Source: Steinernema hermaphroditum | Lineage: Eukaryota > Nematoda > Chromadorea > Rhabditida > Steinernematidae | Assembly: GCA_030435675.1 (NCBI GenBank) | Contig: CM059625.1 | Coordinates: 16,554,001 to 16,618,000 of the forward strand | Reading direction: 5' to 3' | Length of the DNA stretch: 64,000 nt | In this document: positions 1 through 10,673 of the stretch, piece after piece | How positions within the stretch are numbered: the stretch's first letter is position 1 | Layout of the letters: each line of letters starts with the position of its first letter | Position numbers and translations under genes: made by a program | The notes under the pieces: generated by a model | The model's input: only the letters and a program-made list of their open reading frames with translations | Told to the model about the DNA's origin: nothing | Databases searched by the model: none

Positions 1-214
1 CATGACATAATGAAATGAATATTTGTTCCAATGTTTACCCGTTCGAATGCAAGTGCTTTATCTAGCTAGATTTCGGAATCTTATCGTTTGCTTAACTTTG
101 CTAGGAGGGGAGCGTGGCCCCACATGGTGAGTGGTGGTGCCAGACATTTGCGCCCCAAATGTCCTTGTACCACTAAAGCTGTTTCCTATCATTCACTCCT
201 TTTCGTTTCAGAAG

Positions 215-951
215 ATGAAAAGCACACAGGCCATCGGAAAACTGCCATTCGAAAACGAAATTTTGTATTTCCTTGAATCGAGGAATTCGGACCTCCTCGT
301 TGTGTTACCCTACTGGCTCACAGTAAGTTTGTTCTGTTTGTCATAACGTCTGTGTCATTCTAGAGCAGCTCTAAAGGTGGATCACGATTCACTCGCGCCA
401 CATTCGATTCATTGATTCTTCTTATTGGAAAATACGTATCCGAGCAGCTAAGAGTGCGCGGGCAAAGGCCTACCGTTGGCGTTATCTCGAAAATGCCGTT
501 TATGGACCTGCTCATACACCTTGCCCACGCCTTCTGCAATGAAGGGCGCTACACGCTCTTCCAGGCGATGGTGGACCAGCTATGTTATCCGTGTATCTAG
601 ACGGAGCTATATAGTCAGACGCTGTTCTACATGTTTGGGCGTACGAATAACGGCAATGTTTGCGAAGTGATGGCTAGGTAACCGTTAGCTCGATCCTCTT
701 TTGACATTTATCACTTATTTTAGGGTGATGGTCGAGCGCCTTGTCATTTTCGCGCCTCACTCTTAGGGACTGGTCTGCACTTTCAATCAGATCATCCGTG
801 ACCCGTCATTTGACTTCTGGAGTCTTCAGTTTGTTTCGAAGAATCCCGAATTGCAAAAGTAATTTTACCAGCATTCTGTTCCAACCGAAACCTCTCTTTT
901 CAGAATACTACGTGTGATTATACATCGCGTAATAAAACCGGAAGGGTTATA
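215..951 (+). pseudogene. CNOT1 (CCR4-NOT scaffold) C-terminal fragment, decayed
   Basis: The translation resembles the last part of the Not1 domain of CNOT1, scaffold of the CCR4-NOT deadenylase. One exon (about 364-684) carries a stretch ending YTLFQAMVDQLCYP, comparable to the family's YLLFNAIANQLRYP. The next (about 723-859) carries VMVERLVIFAPHS, a stop, then GLVCTFNQIIRDPSFDFW, comparable to ERL-x-RPHPWGLL-TFIELI-NP-x-FW. Two in-frame stops break it: TAG at 598-600 and TAG at 764-766, where the conserved Trp of PHPWG would be. Splice sites are still present (for example GTAAGT near 322, TTTTAG near 722, TTTCAG near 901), so this looks like a decayed genomic duplicate rather than a retrocopy. 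A possible upstream exon at 215-321 does not match CNOT1 as far as I can tell. The tail after 902 is divergent. Very confident of the resemblance, fairly confident it is non-functional. Confidence 0.72.
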
Positions 952-2458
952 GGGTGGAAGTTGTGTTGGTGACATGTTTTGTTGTTATAGTCGGATTAAA
1001 AAATTGCTGACATTTTTTCAATTTGGTCCCACAACGCTTTTTTGCGCACGCCACGCCATCTTCGTGTGTGGTACTGCATTTTACAATGGGAAATGCAAAT
1101 TGTCTGCATGTTTTAACACTTTTGACGGGGATATCACACGAATCTCAAAATTCTACAAGCAAATCAGTATTGCCTGGTTAATTGCGAGTCGATTGAGCCC
1201 AAAATTGTCGAAATTGAACGCATGCACAAGAAGTTATTCACATTTTCATCGCCAGATGCCGCGATACCAATGTGCAAACCATGGTTTTGTGGTGTTTCGC
1301 CGGTTTCTTTAGGAGTTTTTTAGAAGCAAACACCACAAAGCTGCCTATGAAAGTTGCGGACCGCGGTAACTCCGTGTCCTGCAACATTCTCGCATGAGTC
1401 ATTTCTATCGGCTTCGCAGGCTCAGTTCGCTGGAACTAAGGAACTGGTTTTGTACCAAAACGGCCCGTTTTTTTTCTGGACCGCGCACAGGGAAATCGTC
1501 GAATACAAGTCGATGATAAAGGATTCTTAACACAGTAACCATGTCATGCGCATCTTTGTAATGTGTACGAACAGCGAAAGCCGGGTTCCGATCCACACTG
1601 CTGCAAATGCAGAACGATATTGAGTAACCTCTTGTTTTCATACACCGATCATCTGTCGGGGCGTTTCCAGTGGCGATAGGTGAACTTTCCGAGGAAGGCG
1701 TGTTGGTAATAGTACAGCAAACACCTGTCTTTCGCCAGGTATATGGACAGTTCAGTCAAATTGCCTAGCGGACCTGAATTCTTAAAACACTGTTCTACTT
1801 TGATATCTTTGTGGCCGTTTGTACGTAGCCTTCTCTCCAATATATGAACATGTGGCTCTTTCGATGTACCGGAAATAGGAATAGATCGCCACATGTCGCG
1901 CGCTAACTGATTTTTCTCATGAATTAAGTCGACTTGAAGTGACCTATAGTCCAAGACTTGAAACTAGGGCACCTTTTGTTCTAAAGCTTTCCATCTCTCT
2001 TCTTGCCATCTTCTCTAAGTGCTCTACTGGAGTACGACCAATCCTTTAAGTCCTAGAATTATACCCCTTAAATCCTAGCATTGTATACAGAAATGTATTC
2101 AACGCTGACGACAGAACAAGTTCGTCGATAGACTCTACGTCAGCGACGGTTGTTATCTAACCTTCATTAAAGGTGCACTTGTTAGAAGAGAATACAACTT
2201 TTCCCCTGTGGCTAACATAACACCGCGGCTACTCACATGTTCGCGCTTAAGTTTTGTACTCGCTTTTGATGGCTTTTATTGCTGGCATACACAAGATGTA
2301 TCGGCAAAGAGGCAGGATTTAATTACCATATTGCACCTGCGTTTGTGGGCATACATCTTGGTTTTGTCGCATGGGGCACCGCCGGCATTGGGTAGGCAGT
2401 TCGAAGGAAAAGCGACGTAGAGGCGTTGCTTTGTTTCGCTGTCGGCGTAAGTTCAAAA
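952..2458. other. No supported gene; scattered broken reading frames
   Basis: Reading frames of 70-110 codons occur on both strands (for example + 974-1312 and - 1405-1954), but none shows a recognisable domain or a convincing set of splice sites. The stretch 1420-1900 gives short peptide-like pieces separated by stops, which could be gene relics. I see no RNA gene or clear repeat here. Confidence 0.4.
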
Positions 2459-5400
2459 ATGAACAACAACTCTACTGCGAAACTCATTGCCGCTACCATC
2501 GCTGTCGCTTTAGCTAACAACGAGGCGTCCACCAATCGCACCGTCATTGCACCTCCGCGTAAGTTAAGTTCTGTTCAAAAAATACGGTAGCTCCGAGGGT
2601 ATCCCTTAACTTCCGTACAACTGTAGTTCAGCGTGCTCTTTTTGGAGTAGATGTTGGTGTGAGAATTCTGATCTGGTGGCCAGACTGGGAGTACACGTAA
2701 ATATAGCATTTCTCAGATGTATTGTTCCTTTTGCTTATGAAAATGTTTTCCCCACAATACGATGGGAACATCATGGTCATACAACGTTAAATGTCATTTT
2801 TGTATGTTTAGTTAAAAGTCACTTGGTTTGCATGGTTCCTAATTCTAAAGGTTCTAAAAAACAAGGCTTTAGCGTTGCAGTTTGAGTGGACAATCCTGAG
2901 CTTAGTTAAACTTAATTATGCAGGAGTGCTGAAATTAGCTACCGATCTTTCTAAGAACCATATCTATTTTTGATTTCCAATGTTGCTATATTATGCAGTT
3001 CAGTGAAGGGTGATGATGCTCAAAATATGCATATGTGCAATAAACACAATTTTCGGCTCGTGGTTAAGGATTACATGATATGAGTCGACGCTTCAAATTC
3101 GAGCTTGGTGTACTTCAATAGGCTGGCCACTTATAGCCTACGCTTAGCGCCAATATTTGTAAAACAATACCGCGGCCATTCGCTACATCTTTAACAATGG
3201 CTATTCATATTAGCACGAGCGTTGTTTTTATTACATTAGGTTCAGAAATAGTAGTAATGATGAGCTACGTAGATCCTTCAGGCTTTCAATTCTTGTTGAT
3301 AAAGATGAAGAAGTTTACGAGTTTGTTTCTCGTATCTAAGGCTTACGCCTTGCGAGACGTCATATATATGCACAAGAAACACATTGTCACTCCGTAGTCG
3401 CCGGTCTTCTTCTGGCTTCGGCACATCAGAGTAGAACACGGCGATCCCATCAGTGTGCGCGGGGATCAGAGATCCGAAGAGCTGATTCCGGTGACGGTGG
3501 AGCACAGTGCATCCGTCTTCAACTCGGGTGGCGAAGATGAAGAAGATTCAGACAAATTCAAATATGTTGCCTGTTGCGTTTTTCTTTCCATTAATCACTT
3601 AAATCACGAAATCATTTCATGTGCATTATGAATTCGTTGCTGCAAACCTCTGATTTGTCTAAAGTGCGCCTCAGTGGGCGTGTAGACAGTGAAACGAATT
3701 GTATGTCTGGATGAAAACAATTGTTTTTCACTGGCGTGTGTGAGTCACCCTGAAATAATGCTGAATAATGCGTCGAAAACATATGTTTAAGTGCCACTAT
3801 CTACTAGGACTAGATCTTCTTAGGGAAAGGCAAAGACAACACGTCATTGTTTTTGCGCGTTCATAACAGTGCGAAATGTTTTTCCTTTCAAAGACTAACG
3901 GCCAAAACGGCATATGGAAATTACAATTTAAATAACACTTCTGCTTACTCATTGTAAGATAATATTTTTCTTCATTTGCCATAGCACCTGTTATAGTAAT
4001 TTGCATAATAATGAACAATCGTCTTGCGCTTAAACACATCAGCTTAAACCTGATTGGCTATTAAAACGTGATGTTTGGGGCTTTGGCAAATAATTACTGA
4101 CTTCCTTTTGTGTGATGTGGATAGTTCGCAGAATAACAGATTATTTCATTGAATTTCAGCTGTCGTCGCCGTCACACCAACTCCTACGGTTGTCATCACC
4201 ACCTTAAGGCCAGTCTTCACAACAACACTTCCTAAATCGACAACCATGGATCCAAAACTTGAAGCGGCCCATGAACACATGCTGTATGCGAGCATGTTCA
4301 CCTTTTCAACGATCACCATTCTGCTTCTCATCTACATGTCTATCTTCGGTCGGCGTGTTCGCGTTTCTGGTTGGCTATTCCACACGGTCAACTTTAGCGC
4401 CTGGAATGCTGTCCAACTGGTGAGTGACTTAATGTGGCTTCTAGTCAATTAGCGGTTTAGGTCAACTTCGCCGGAACATCACTCGGAACACCACTCCCAG
4501 ATTTTATCAAAGATCAGGGCTTTGTGGGGCGTATGAAGGAGATTCAGTCGGGAACTTTAACAATGTTCGCAGCAGGTGCGTTGTCACTTTTAGTAGTAAA
4601 TAACAAAGAAAGTGTATAAATAGCAGTGTTATGGGGAAATTCACTTTTCACCTGACGAGGTCAGCTTTTAGTTATGTGAATGCCCTTTAGTTTTCGTTTT
4701 TTTAATTAGTCTTGAAATTGAATTAACTTAAAGAACGTTTCTAGTTGTGTGAACCGTCACATTGCACTTTCACGGTGCTTAAGGTCGCGAATTACTTATT
4801 GAAATTAATAGATATAAACCCGGCTGCGCGCGAATTCGCGCCCTCCAGGTATTAAAAGCCAATTAGCCTGTAGCCCTGCGGGCGGCAAGATTGGCGCTCA
4901 TGGATAGGGCTGAAGTTGGGGCCAAAAACTGTAGGCAGCGAGAAACCGTAGCCCTGCGGGCGGCAAGACACCAATAGCCCTGCGGGCGGCAAGACACTAT
5001 AGCCCTGCGGGCGGCAAGATTGGCGCTCATGGATAGGGCTGAAGTTGGGGCCAAAAACTGTAGCCCTGTGGGCAGCGAGAAACCGTAGCCCTGCGGGCGG
5101 CAAGACACCAATAGCCCTGCGGGCGGCAAGACACTATAGCCCTGCGGGCGGCAAGATTGGCGCTCATGGATAGGGCTGAAGTTGGGGCCAAAAACTGTAG
5201 CCCTGTGGGCAGCGAGAAACCGTAGCCCTGCGGGCGGCAAGACACCAATAGCCCTGCGGGCGGCAAGACACTATAGCCCTGCGGGCGGCAAGATTGGCGC
5301 CCATGTAAATGGCTAAAGTGGGTGAAAAAATTGTAAAGTTTCACGAAACTCGAACCGAAAACACTGCTGGTTACAAAATAGGCAAAAAATCACTCAAAAA

Positions 5401-6882
5401 CAGCAAAAAAAACCCAAAGCCTAGCATCGCCAGAGAGATAGTGGAAGTAGAGCACTACCATTTCAACTGTCTGTGTGGCTCATTGCGAACGTTCTGTGTT
5501 TGTAAGCGGGCGGTGTCGGGTTCGGTTCCCCTGGGGGTCCTTATTTTGTGTGGGTTTTCCGCCGTGCGCACGGAAAAACACACACACACACACGCACACA
5601 CACAGACCAACGGACCCGTCGGTTCTCCATTTATATATAGGGGATTCTTATGGGTAGCATGCCTAAAATCCTATGAAGTACAGTTCTTTTAACCAGTCCG
5701 TTCCTTTATATAACACACGTTCTTAACATGCCACTTCTGCTTGTAGGAATGATCTTCATTATGCCGTACAACATGCTGTGCTACGCGTTTCCGCAAGCTG
5801 TAAAGTCGCATTTTTGCTCATGGATCGCTTGGATACCCATAATGTTCGGTATTAACTTCTCCGCCTTGTACATGTTCAGCAAGAAGGTACAATAGCGTTA
5901 CAGACTATTAACAGAAGGGCAAGTTCAGAACTTCAAAGACTTCTTCTCTCCAAGCCCGATTGATGCCCATCTATTCTACGTCACGCTTATCTTCAATCTC
6001 GTCTTAATGGTCTACGTTATGGGGGTCCTTCTGGCGTTCTTTGTGTATATGAGCAAAGTGGGCATGTTTATCATTGCGAAGGTCAAGAAAACGCCATGTG
6101 ACATACCCATTATGAAGGTAAGCAGTAAGGGTTTTTTCTTTGATAAACATAGGGATAGCAAAGTGCAAAAAGAGGGATGATTACGAAGCAGTCCGTTACT
6201 AGGCATGCTCTAATTTTGTCACTGTTTTGGCTGAAAACAACCTTGTCATAACCTATACTTAGCGAAGGCTAAGTGGGCGTTGGGTACTAAGATGTCAGCC
6301 AACATACTGTCTCCTACCGTTTATAGTACACAGGTCATTTTATTTACAGCTGGGCATCGATCTTCTCAACCTAGTTTCCGTCATACCGTACGCGTTCATT
6401 ATATGGATCATGACCCTTTTTATCAACGTCTTCAATATGGCTAGTTACGCTATGACCGTCATACACATCGACATCAACGTGGCACTAGAGTTCGTCAGAT
6501 ACCTTCCAGGAATGTTCTACGACGTGATCATGGAACTGCTCAAGAACCAAGAGTATCTTCAGCTGTTCCTGCCATGTTCACAGTTCCTGCTGACCTGCAT
6601 GCTGATTCCATACTACAGAGAACAGGTAGGTAGTGATCTGATTACTAGAAATAACATTCATCTAAACAGGTCATCTTCTTGCTCAGCTGCGGATACTTCT
6701 ACAGCCGCACAGAGCCGAATCTCAAGCTACCGGAGAGGGCCAAAAAATACCTGAAGCAGAACAAGCTCATGGCGAAGCTGGCCGGAAGCAAAACGTGGGC
6801 TAGCAAGGCGCAAGTGGCGAATACTGCAAGGAGCACTAATCAGAATCCACCGGCTAGCCAAGATAGGCTCGTCAGTGCTTAG
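2459..6882 (+). CDS. Orphan multi-pass (about 7-TM) membrane protein
   Basis: Seven exons join in phase to 430 residues: 2459-2558, 4160-4419, 4461-4575, 5747-5886, 5929-6117, 6350-6625, 6670-6882. The N-terminal ~70 residues are Thr/Pro/Val-rich with N-x-S/T sites (NNST, NRT), suggesting an extracellular N-terminus. Hydrophobic segments follow at about residues 73-97, 150-172, 183-201, 217-245, 274-303 and 345-375; the last can be read as one or two helices, so six to seven in all. The C-terminal ~55 residues are Lys/Arg-rich and soluble. This layout is that of a serpentine receptor, but I see no DRY or NPxxY motif and cannot place it in a named chemoreceptor class, so no ligand is proposed. 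The first exon is the least certain part: it is separated by a 1.6-kb intron but joins in phase (CC|C codon). Intron 3 contains a Helitron-like element (4814-5644). Confidence 0.7.
3391..3560 (+). other. GC-rich coding-like stretch inside intron 1, unassigned
   Basis: After an acceptor-like CCGTAG at about 3391-3396 the + strand stays open for about 55 codons (peptide pieces FFWLRHIRVEHGDP and GGEDEEDSDKFK) with base composition unlike the AT-rich flanks. It does not join the neighbouring membrane-protein exons in any way I could support. The opposite strand is also open. It could be an alternative exon, a relic, or chance. Confidence 0.2.
4871..5292. repeat. Minisatellite with about 137-bp higher-order unit
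   Basis: A short unit TAGCCCTGCGGGCGGCAAGA is repeated with variable linkers. Around it a higher-order unit that includes GGCGCTCATGGATAGGGC recurs with starts at about 4893, 5022 and 5159. Spacing is 137 bp between the second and third units and 129 bp between the first and second, because the first lacks 8 bp (CCCTGTGG). The array is inside the Helitron-like element. The inverted copy at 41.3-41.5 kb has only a few short units and no higher-order order. Confidence 0.85.
5476..5529 (+). promoter_or_regulatory. tRNA-like box A / box B (internal Pol III promoter) in copy 1
   Basis: TGGCTCATTGC (5476-5486) resembles box A (TRGCNNAGTNG, two mismatches) and GGTTCGGTTCC (5519-5529) resembles box B (GGTTCGANTCC, one mismatch). 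Their starts are 43 nt apart, essentially the spacing in a tRNA gene. A short stem can form around the TTCGGTT loop. The same pair is conserved in copy 2. This suggests a tRNA-derived head, as in SINEs, inside a Helitron-like element. The reading is inferred from motifs only. Confidence 0.45.
5577..5604. repeat. (CA)n microsatellite in copy 1
   Basis: An almost uninterrupted CA tract with one CG interruption. The matching (TG)n tract is at about 41025-41050 in copy 2, so it belongs to the element rather than arising independently. Confidence 0.9.
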
Positions 6883-7661
6883 CACATCGCTACAAATTTG
6901 GGTATCAATCGAAATTCGTGTATACAGTTGCATATCTCTTATATCTATTTTGGGTTCATATCATACCATGCTGGTCAGATTTCCAGGCGTTTACTCATAT
7001 ATTTTGTGTAGCATCTTACTATAGCGTATACCAGCCCTACCTCCTAGTTAGATAGTTCAGTTCACACCAATATTTCCTGCGTTGGTTTCCCATTCTCCCA
7101 TCTTCATGTAATCCTCCTTCGCAGATAAACTTATTTTATTCGCTTCACATAAAAGTGCAATTATCACATACGGATGATCCACCGAAATGGAAAGATGCCG
7201 AACAGTGGAAGATGGTATGAAGACAGAGAGTCATTTTCAAATAATACTGTAAAGACTGATTTGTTCACAATAACTAATGATGTTTCCCATCAATTGTGGA
7301 AAGATACATTGCCCGAAAGATAGATGCGAAAAGCGCGGCACAAGCACTGTTCGCAGATTCCCGGCTCTTAAAATGAAGAAAAAGATGGTACCGAAGATGT
7401 CATTGTGAAGACCAGTGGTTAGAGTCGATCAAGTCATTACAAAAATCCGAATAACACATAGGGCTTAGCACAAAGACAGAAATTCGAATGGAAGACTCTT
7501 CGAATAATGTTTATTGCCCCAAATCGCCCATAAAATAGGAAACATCAAAGGCATTCAGTGAAATTAAACTTTATTACAAAAGGCCCGATGAATCATTACA
7601 AAAATCCGAACCACGCGTTATTTAAAATGGGCAAAATCCGGAGAAGGGGCAGTTGGGGACT
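6883..7661. other. Convergent 3' intergenic region, no gene seen
   Basis: This lies between the 3' ends of the orphan membrane gene (+) and the Cys-rich gene (-). It is AT-rich, with no domain-bearing frame, tRNA or clear repeat. Confidence 0.5.
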
Positions 7662-8396
7662 TCAGTTGTTGCGGCGGGCGCAGCACAAGCACTGGGCGCG
7701 TCCGGTGGCGGCGTCGACCTGGGTAGTGATGGTTTCACTGGGGGTGACGGTCTGACCATAGGCTCCAGTTCCAGTTCCGGTCACGACGGTGGTGGTGTAC
7801 GGCGGGCTCTCAGGGTTGAAGAAGAAGACGGTTCCGAAGATGTCATTCTGAGGAAGAATATAAGATTTGCTTTCTGAAATAAATGTTACCTCGTTGATGT
7901 GGTTTCCGAGACGAGAGGCCTTCTTGCAGCACGAGTTGCACGATTCGTTCGAGTTTGTGGCGGCATAGCGGCAAGTCTGCCGTTTGTAGGTGCGCTGCTG
8001 GAAGCCGAATCCTCCGTTTCCGTAGCTTCCACCGCCGGTCGTCGTCTGGCTGGTAGTGACAACAGGGAAGCTGGCGAGGGCAGAACAGTAGAAGCCTAAA
8101 TGTTGGCGCTCGACTACATAGAGCTCACAAGATAACATACGGTCTTCACTCTGTTGGAAGTAAGGGTTCTGGGCCGGGTACTGAGGCTGGAACTGCTGCG
8201 GGTACTGTTGCGGTTGCTGTGGGTACTGTGGCTGGTAGCCGGGCTGGACTTGTCCGGGAATGAGCGGCTGCTGGGGGTTGTTGATCTGGTAATTCTAAAC
8301 GAAACGAGATTAGTGGTTCTGAAAGTGTCGAGGTAGATTCACCTGGCCGAGGGCGACAGCCACAAGACAGCAGGAGACGAAGCCGAACCGGAGCAT
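7662..8396 (-). CDS. Secreted Gln-rich protein with CxxCC / CxCC motifs (199 aa)
   Basis: Four exons on the minus strand: 8396-8343, 8294-8141, 8095-7890, 7847-7662. Exon 1 is a signal peptide (MLRFGFVSCCLVAVALGQ). Residues ~19-70 are Gln/Pro/Tyr repeats (PQYPQQPQQYPQQ type). A Thr/Gly-rich stretch follows, then a cysteine module TC-x9-SCNSCCKK at about residues 112-127 and a C-terminal CLCCARR. It is clearly paralogous to the divergent gene at 9601-10673: three introns lie at the same places and phases and the cysteine spacing matches. It is therefore a secreted protein, perhaps structural or disulfide-linked (cuticle, eggshell or mucus). I do not recognise the family and assign no function. 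An AATAAAAG motif about 40 bp upstream of the ATG may serve as TATA box. Confidence 0.85.
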
Positions 8397-8685
8397 CTCG
8401 ATCGAGTCGATGATGATTCTGCAATCTGGCGTCTGTCTTTTATTCGCAACGAGGGTGGGGCCAGACGAAGGCACTTCTTCGCTGACCCAGTCGCTTCAGA
8501 TATCTCTGAGTCACAATTTCGACAAATTCCTTCTTCCGCCTCTTAGAAAACATAACTTTGCCGCTTTTTCCGATTGTAAATCTGTTCGTGGGTTGCTGAT
8601 TTGTGCCCAATCATCTTCGTTTCTACCGTACTCTCGCGCTACTGGAATCAGGAGCTAGAGCGATATTTTGTTTTACAATCCGGCG

Positions 8686-8856
8686 ATGAGCGTCAGCGCC
8701 GAAAGGAACGTTTCAAAAGCAAAACATCCGCCGCCGGATCCGTCAGCGGCGGCGGAATCTTCTCACAGCAAAGAAGATGAAATGCCGGCGGCGTCGGCGG
8801 AAACGACAACATTCTCATGCGCGAAATCGCTTCGGACGAAAATCGAACAACGCTGA
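8686..8856 (+). CDS. Possible 56-aa Ala/Ser/Glu-rich hydrophilic protein
   Basis: An ATG-to-TGA frame with GC-rich, coding-like composition (many CCG, GCG, GAA codons) in an AT-rich spacer. The product is polar and probably disordered, with no signal peptide, domain or homologue that I recognise. It could be a small gene, a first exon or a relic. There is no nearby TATA box or polyadenylation signal that decides. Confidence 0.25.
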   Translation: MSVSAERNVSKAKHPPPDPSAAAESSHSKEDEMPAASAETTTFSCAKSLRTKIEQR

Positions 8857-9547
8857 TTCAGCAAGCCCAAACAAAAGTTTCGAAAGCACAGCTTCTGCAA
8901 ATTCCACTTTTAGACACATTCCCATAACACGCCTAGAGGAGGGCAAAGTCCAAAACGCAAATACACTGTATCGAACAATGTACTGTATCGAAACCATTTA
9001 TTCACCTTAAGTACTATATCAATCACGTAACATCTGAATTGTAACGGCACCTGCCAGATTTTAATTCATTCTTGAAAATAACTCTACTTCGTCTCGGGAG
9101 TCTTATATAATTTTTTCCATTATGTTTATGCAGGACTGGGATGACTAATCACGGCTAAAATAGCACTTTCTGTTTTTTTCTGGTTCAGTTCATGGTAATA
9201 TCGTGGGTACTATGATCAAGGTTTCATATAAGCTCTTGCCAATTCTGTTCTATTCTCCAAACTTGTCTATGACAATCGACATAGAAGATTCCCACGGCTA
9301 TATAGTATAGTTCTTTATAGTTCTTTTTTAGTTCTAACGGATACAGTTCTTTCTTATGTTGACGGTGCAGTAGATTTTTGCTTTGATTTCATCTTGATTT
9401 TTTTCATGTTCATTAAGTATTCCACTTAGGAATCTTTCGTTATGTGAATAATTTACAGTAGCTAAGAGGAACGTGCCGCAGAAAGGCCATTACGTCAAAA
9501 GGAAGCGGCCACGCGATAACGGCCCCGCCTTCAGTTCTTACAGTCTC

Positions 9548-9554
9548 TATAAAA
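9548..9554 (+). promoter_or_regulatory. TATA box of the + Cys-rich gene
   Basis: TATAAAA lies 47 bp before the ATG at 9601, with a GC-rich leader between. Confidence 0.6.
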
Positions 9555-9600
9555 CGATCGCTCACGTCGAGCTAACCATCATCGACGTCCCCAGCTCGTC

Positions 9601-10673
9601 ATGAAGAGTCTCTGTCTCGCCGCGACTTTGGTCGCTTTCGTCGTCGCCCAGCAGGTATGGATCAGCGTTTAGTAGTTCCAGAAATTCCACGAGATTCTTT
9701 GCAGCCGAGTGCTCCTGTCTCAGCCCAGCCAGCCAGCCCGAACTCACAGAACCCCGCTGTGAAGCAGCAGAATGGCGCCAATGCGGCCTACTACGGCAAT
9801 CCCAGCCCGATCTCCGGAAACATCTACAACCCTCAGCCGGTCACCGGAAACATCTACAATCCTCAGCCAATTCCCGGATACTTCCCTCAGCAGCCCCAGC
9901 CCACCAATCGTACGTTCCCCTCGTTTCGTGTAGCTCCCCAAACAAGAAGAATTTTAAGAGCACGTCTGCGACTTTGACGCCGCGATCCTCGTTGTTCTGA
10001 CCGGCCCCAACACGGTTAACAATGGTTACGGAAATCAAGGAGGAAACCAACAGGGAGGGTACTACGGGCAGCAAGGAGGCTACGGACAGCAGCCGGAAAG
10101 CAACTGGTGGCAGACCCAGTCGCAGGGACAGAGAATCAAGTGCTCCGACGTGGCCGTTTTGGACGACGAGTCCTGCAAGACGTGCTGCCGCCTGTCCGCC
10201 CGCCGTCGCGACTCCAACGTCCGCAACGTAAGCTGCTTTTTCTCGCGACGTTCGACCCCACTAATCGCCTGTTCCGCTTGGAGTTCACCCGTACCATTTA
10301 GGAGGACATTGACGGCATCCTTGTCGACAAGACCCAGCTCGATGTCGAGCCTGAGGACGCGACCACCACTGGCACCATCAATGGCAACTCCTACAACCCC
10401 AACACCAACTTCCCCGGCTACCCCGTAGGCGTCAATTCATCCACATCGACCACTAAATTCGCGATTTAGGGCCGCTACAAGCGCAACACCTCCGCCAATC
10501 CCCCTGGCACCGTGCACGGTTCCATCAGCTCCCGCTTCAACCCGAACATCCGTTGCATGTGCTGCGCTCCTCGCCAAGTGGTCGCCCCAGTGTTCCCTCA
10601 GCAGCCCATCCCTGGCTATCTCCAACAGCCCGCCGTCAACTACCCTCAGCCGCAGCCCCAATACGGTCGTTAA
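9601..10673 (+). CDS. Secreted Gln/Pro-rich protein with CxxCC / CxCC motifs (284 aa)
   Basis: Five exons: 9601-9654, 9705-9909, 9959-10227, 10302-10424, 10470-10673. Exon 1 is a signal peptide (MKSLCLAATLVAFVVAQQ). Exon 2 is Pro/Gln/Asn-rich with a repeated GNIYNPQP unit; exon 3 has a Gly/Gln/Tyr-rich run. The cysteine module KC-x10-SCKTCCRLS is at about residues 145-162, followed by a KR dibasic site (GRYKRN) and RCMCCAPR near the C-terminus, then a Pro/Gln tail. It shares intron positions with the paralogue at 7662-8396: after the signal peptide (phase 0), at the end of the Gln-rich exon (phase 1) and just after the CxxCC helix (phase 0). It has one extra intron and lower identity. An AATAAA at 10747-10752 is the likely polyadenylation signal. 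Function unknown; probably an extracellular structural protein. Confidence 0.85.

Larger units (their letters stand above)
4814..5644 (-). mobile_element. Helitron-like non-autonomous element, copy 1 (minisatellite-bearing)
   Basis: This segment matches 40983-41549 in opposite orientation. Read on the minus strand it begins TCCCCTATATATAAATGG, the TC...TATATAAA-GGAG style of Helitron 5' ends. It continues through a (TG)n tract, a tRNA-like box A/B segment, an A-rich spacer and a minisatellite, and ends in a GC-rich perfect palindrome (GCGCGAATTCGCGC) followed by GCAGCCGGGTTTAT. That order (5' end, microsatellite, tandem repeats, 3' hairpin) is what is known for DINE/HINE-type non-autonomous Helitrons. 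There are no terminal inverted repeats and no obvious target duplication, both consistent with Helitrons. A canonical 3' CTRR is not visible. The copy sits in an intron of the orphan membrane protein gene. It encodes no transposase. Confidence 0.65.
8397..9600. other. Shared 5' intergenic region of the divergent Cys-rich pair
   Basis: About 1.2 kb separates the two start codons, so both promoters lie here. The right-hand promoter has a clear TATAAAA at 9548-9554. The left has a weaker AATAAAAG complement near 8437-8444. A possible small coding sequence occupies 8686-8856. Confidence 0.6.

Noticed and set aside
1405..1954. Minus-strand frames of 78 and 101 codons as a gene
   Set aside because: Separate frames with no ATG-anchored domain or convincing splice pair; treated as possible relics only.
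4852..5344. Three overlapping minus-strand open frames of 83-125 codons with repeated CRPQGY-like peptides
   Set aside because: They are translations of the GC-rich minisatellite inside the Helitron-like element; frames stay open only because the unit lacks stops.
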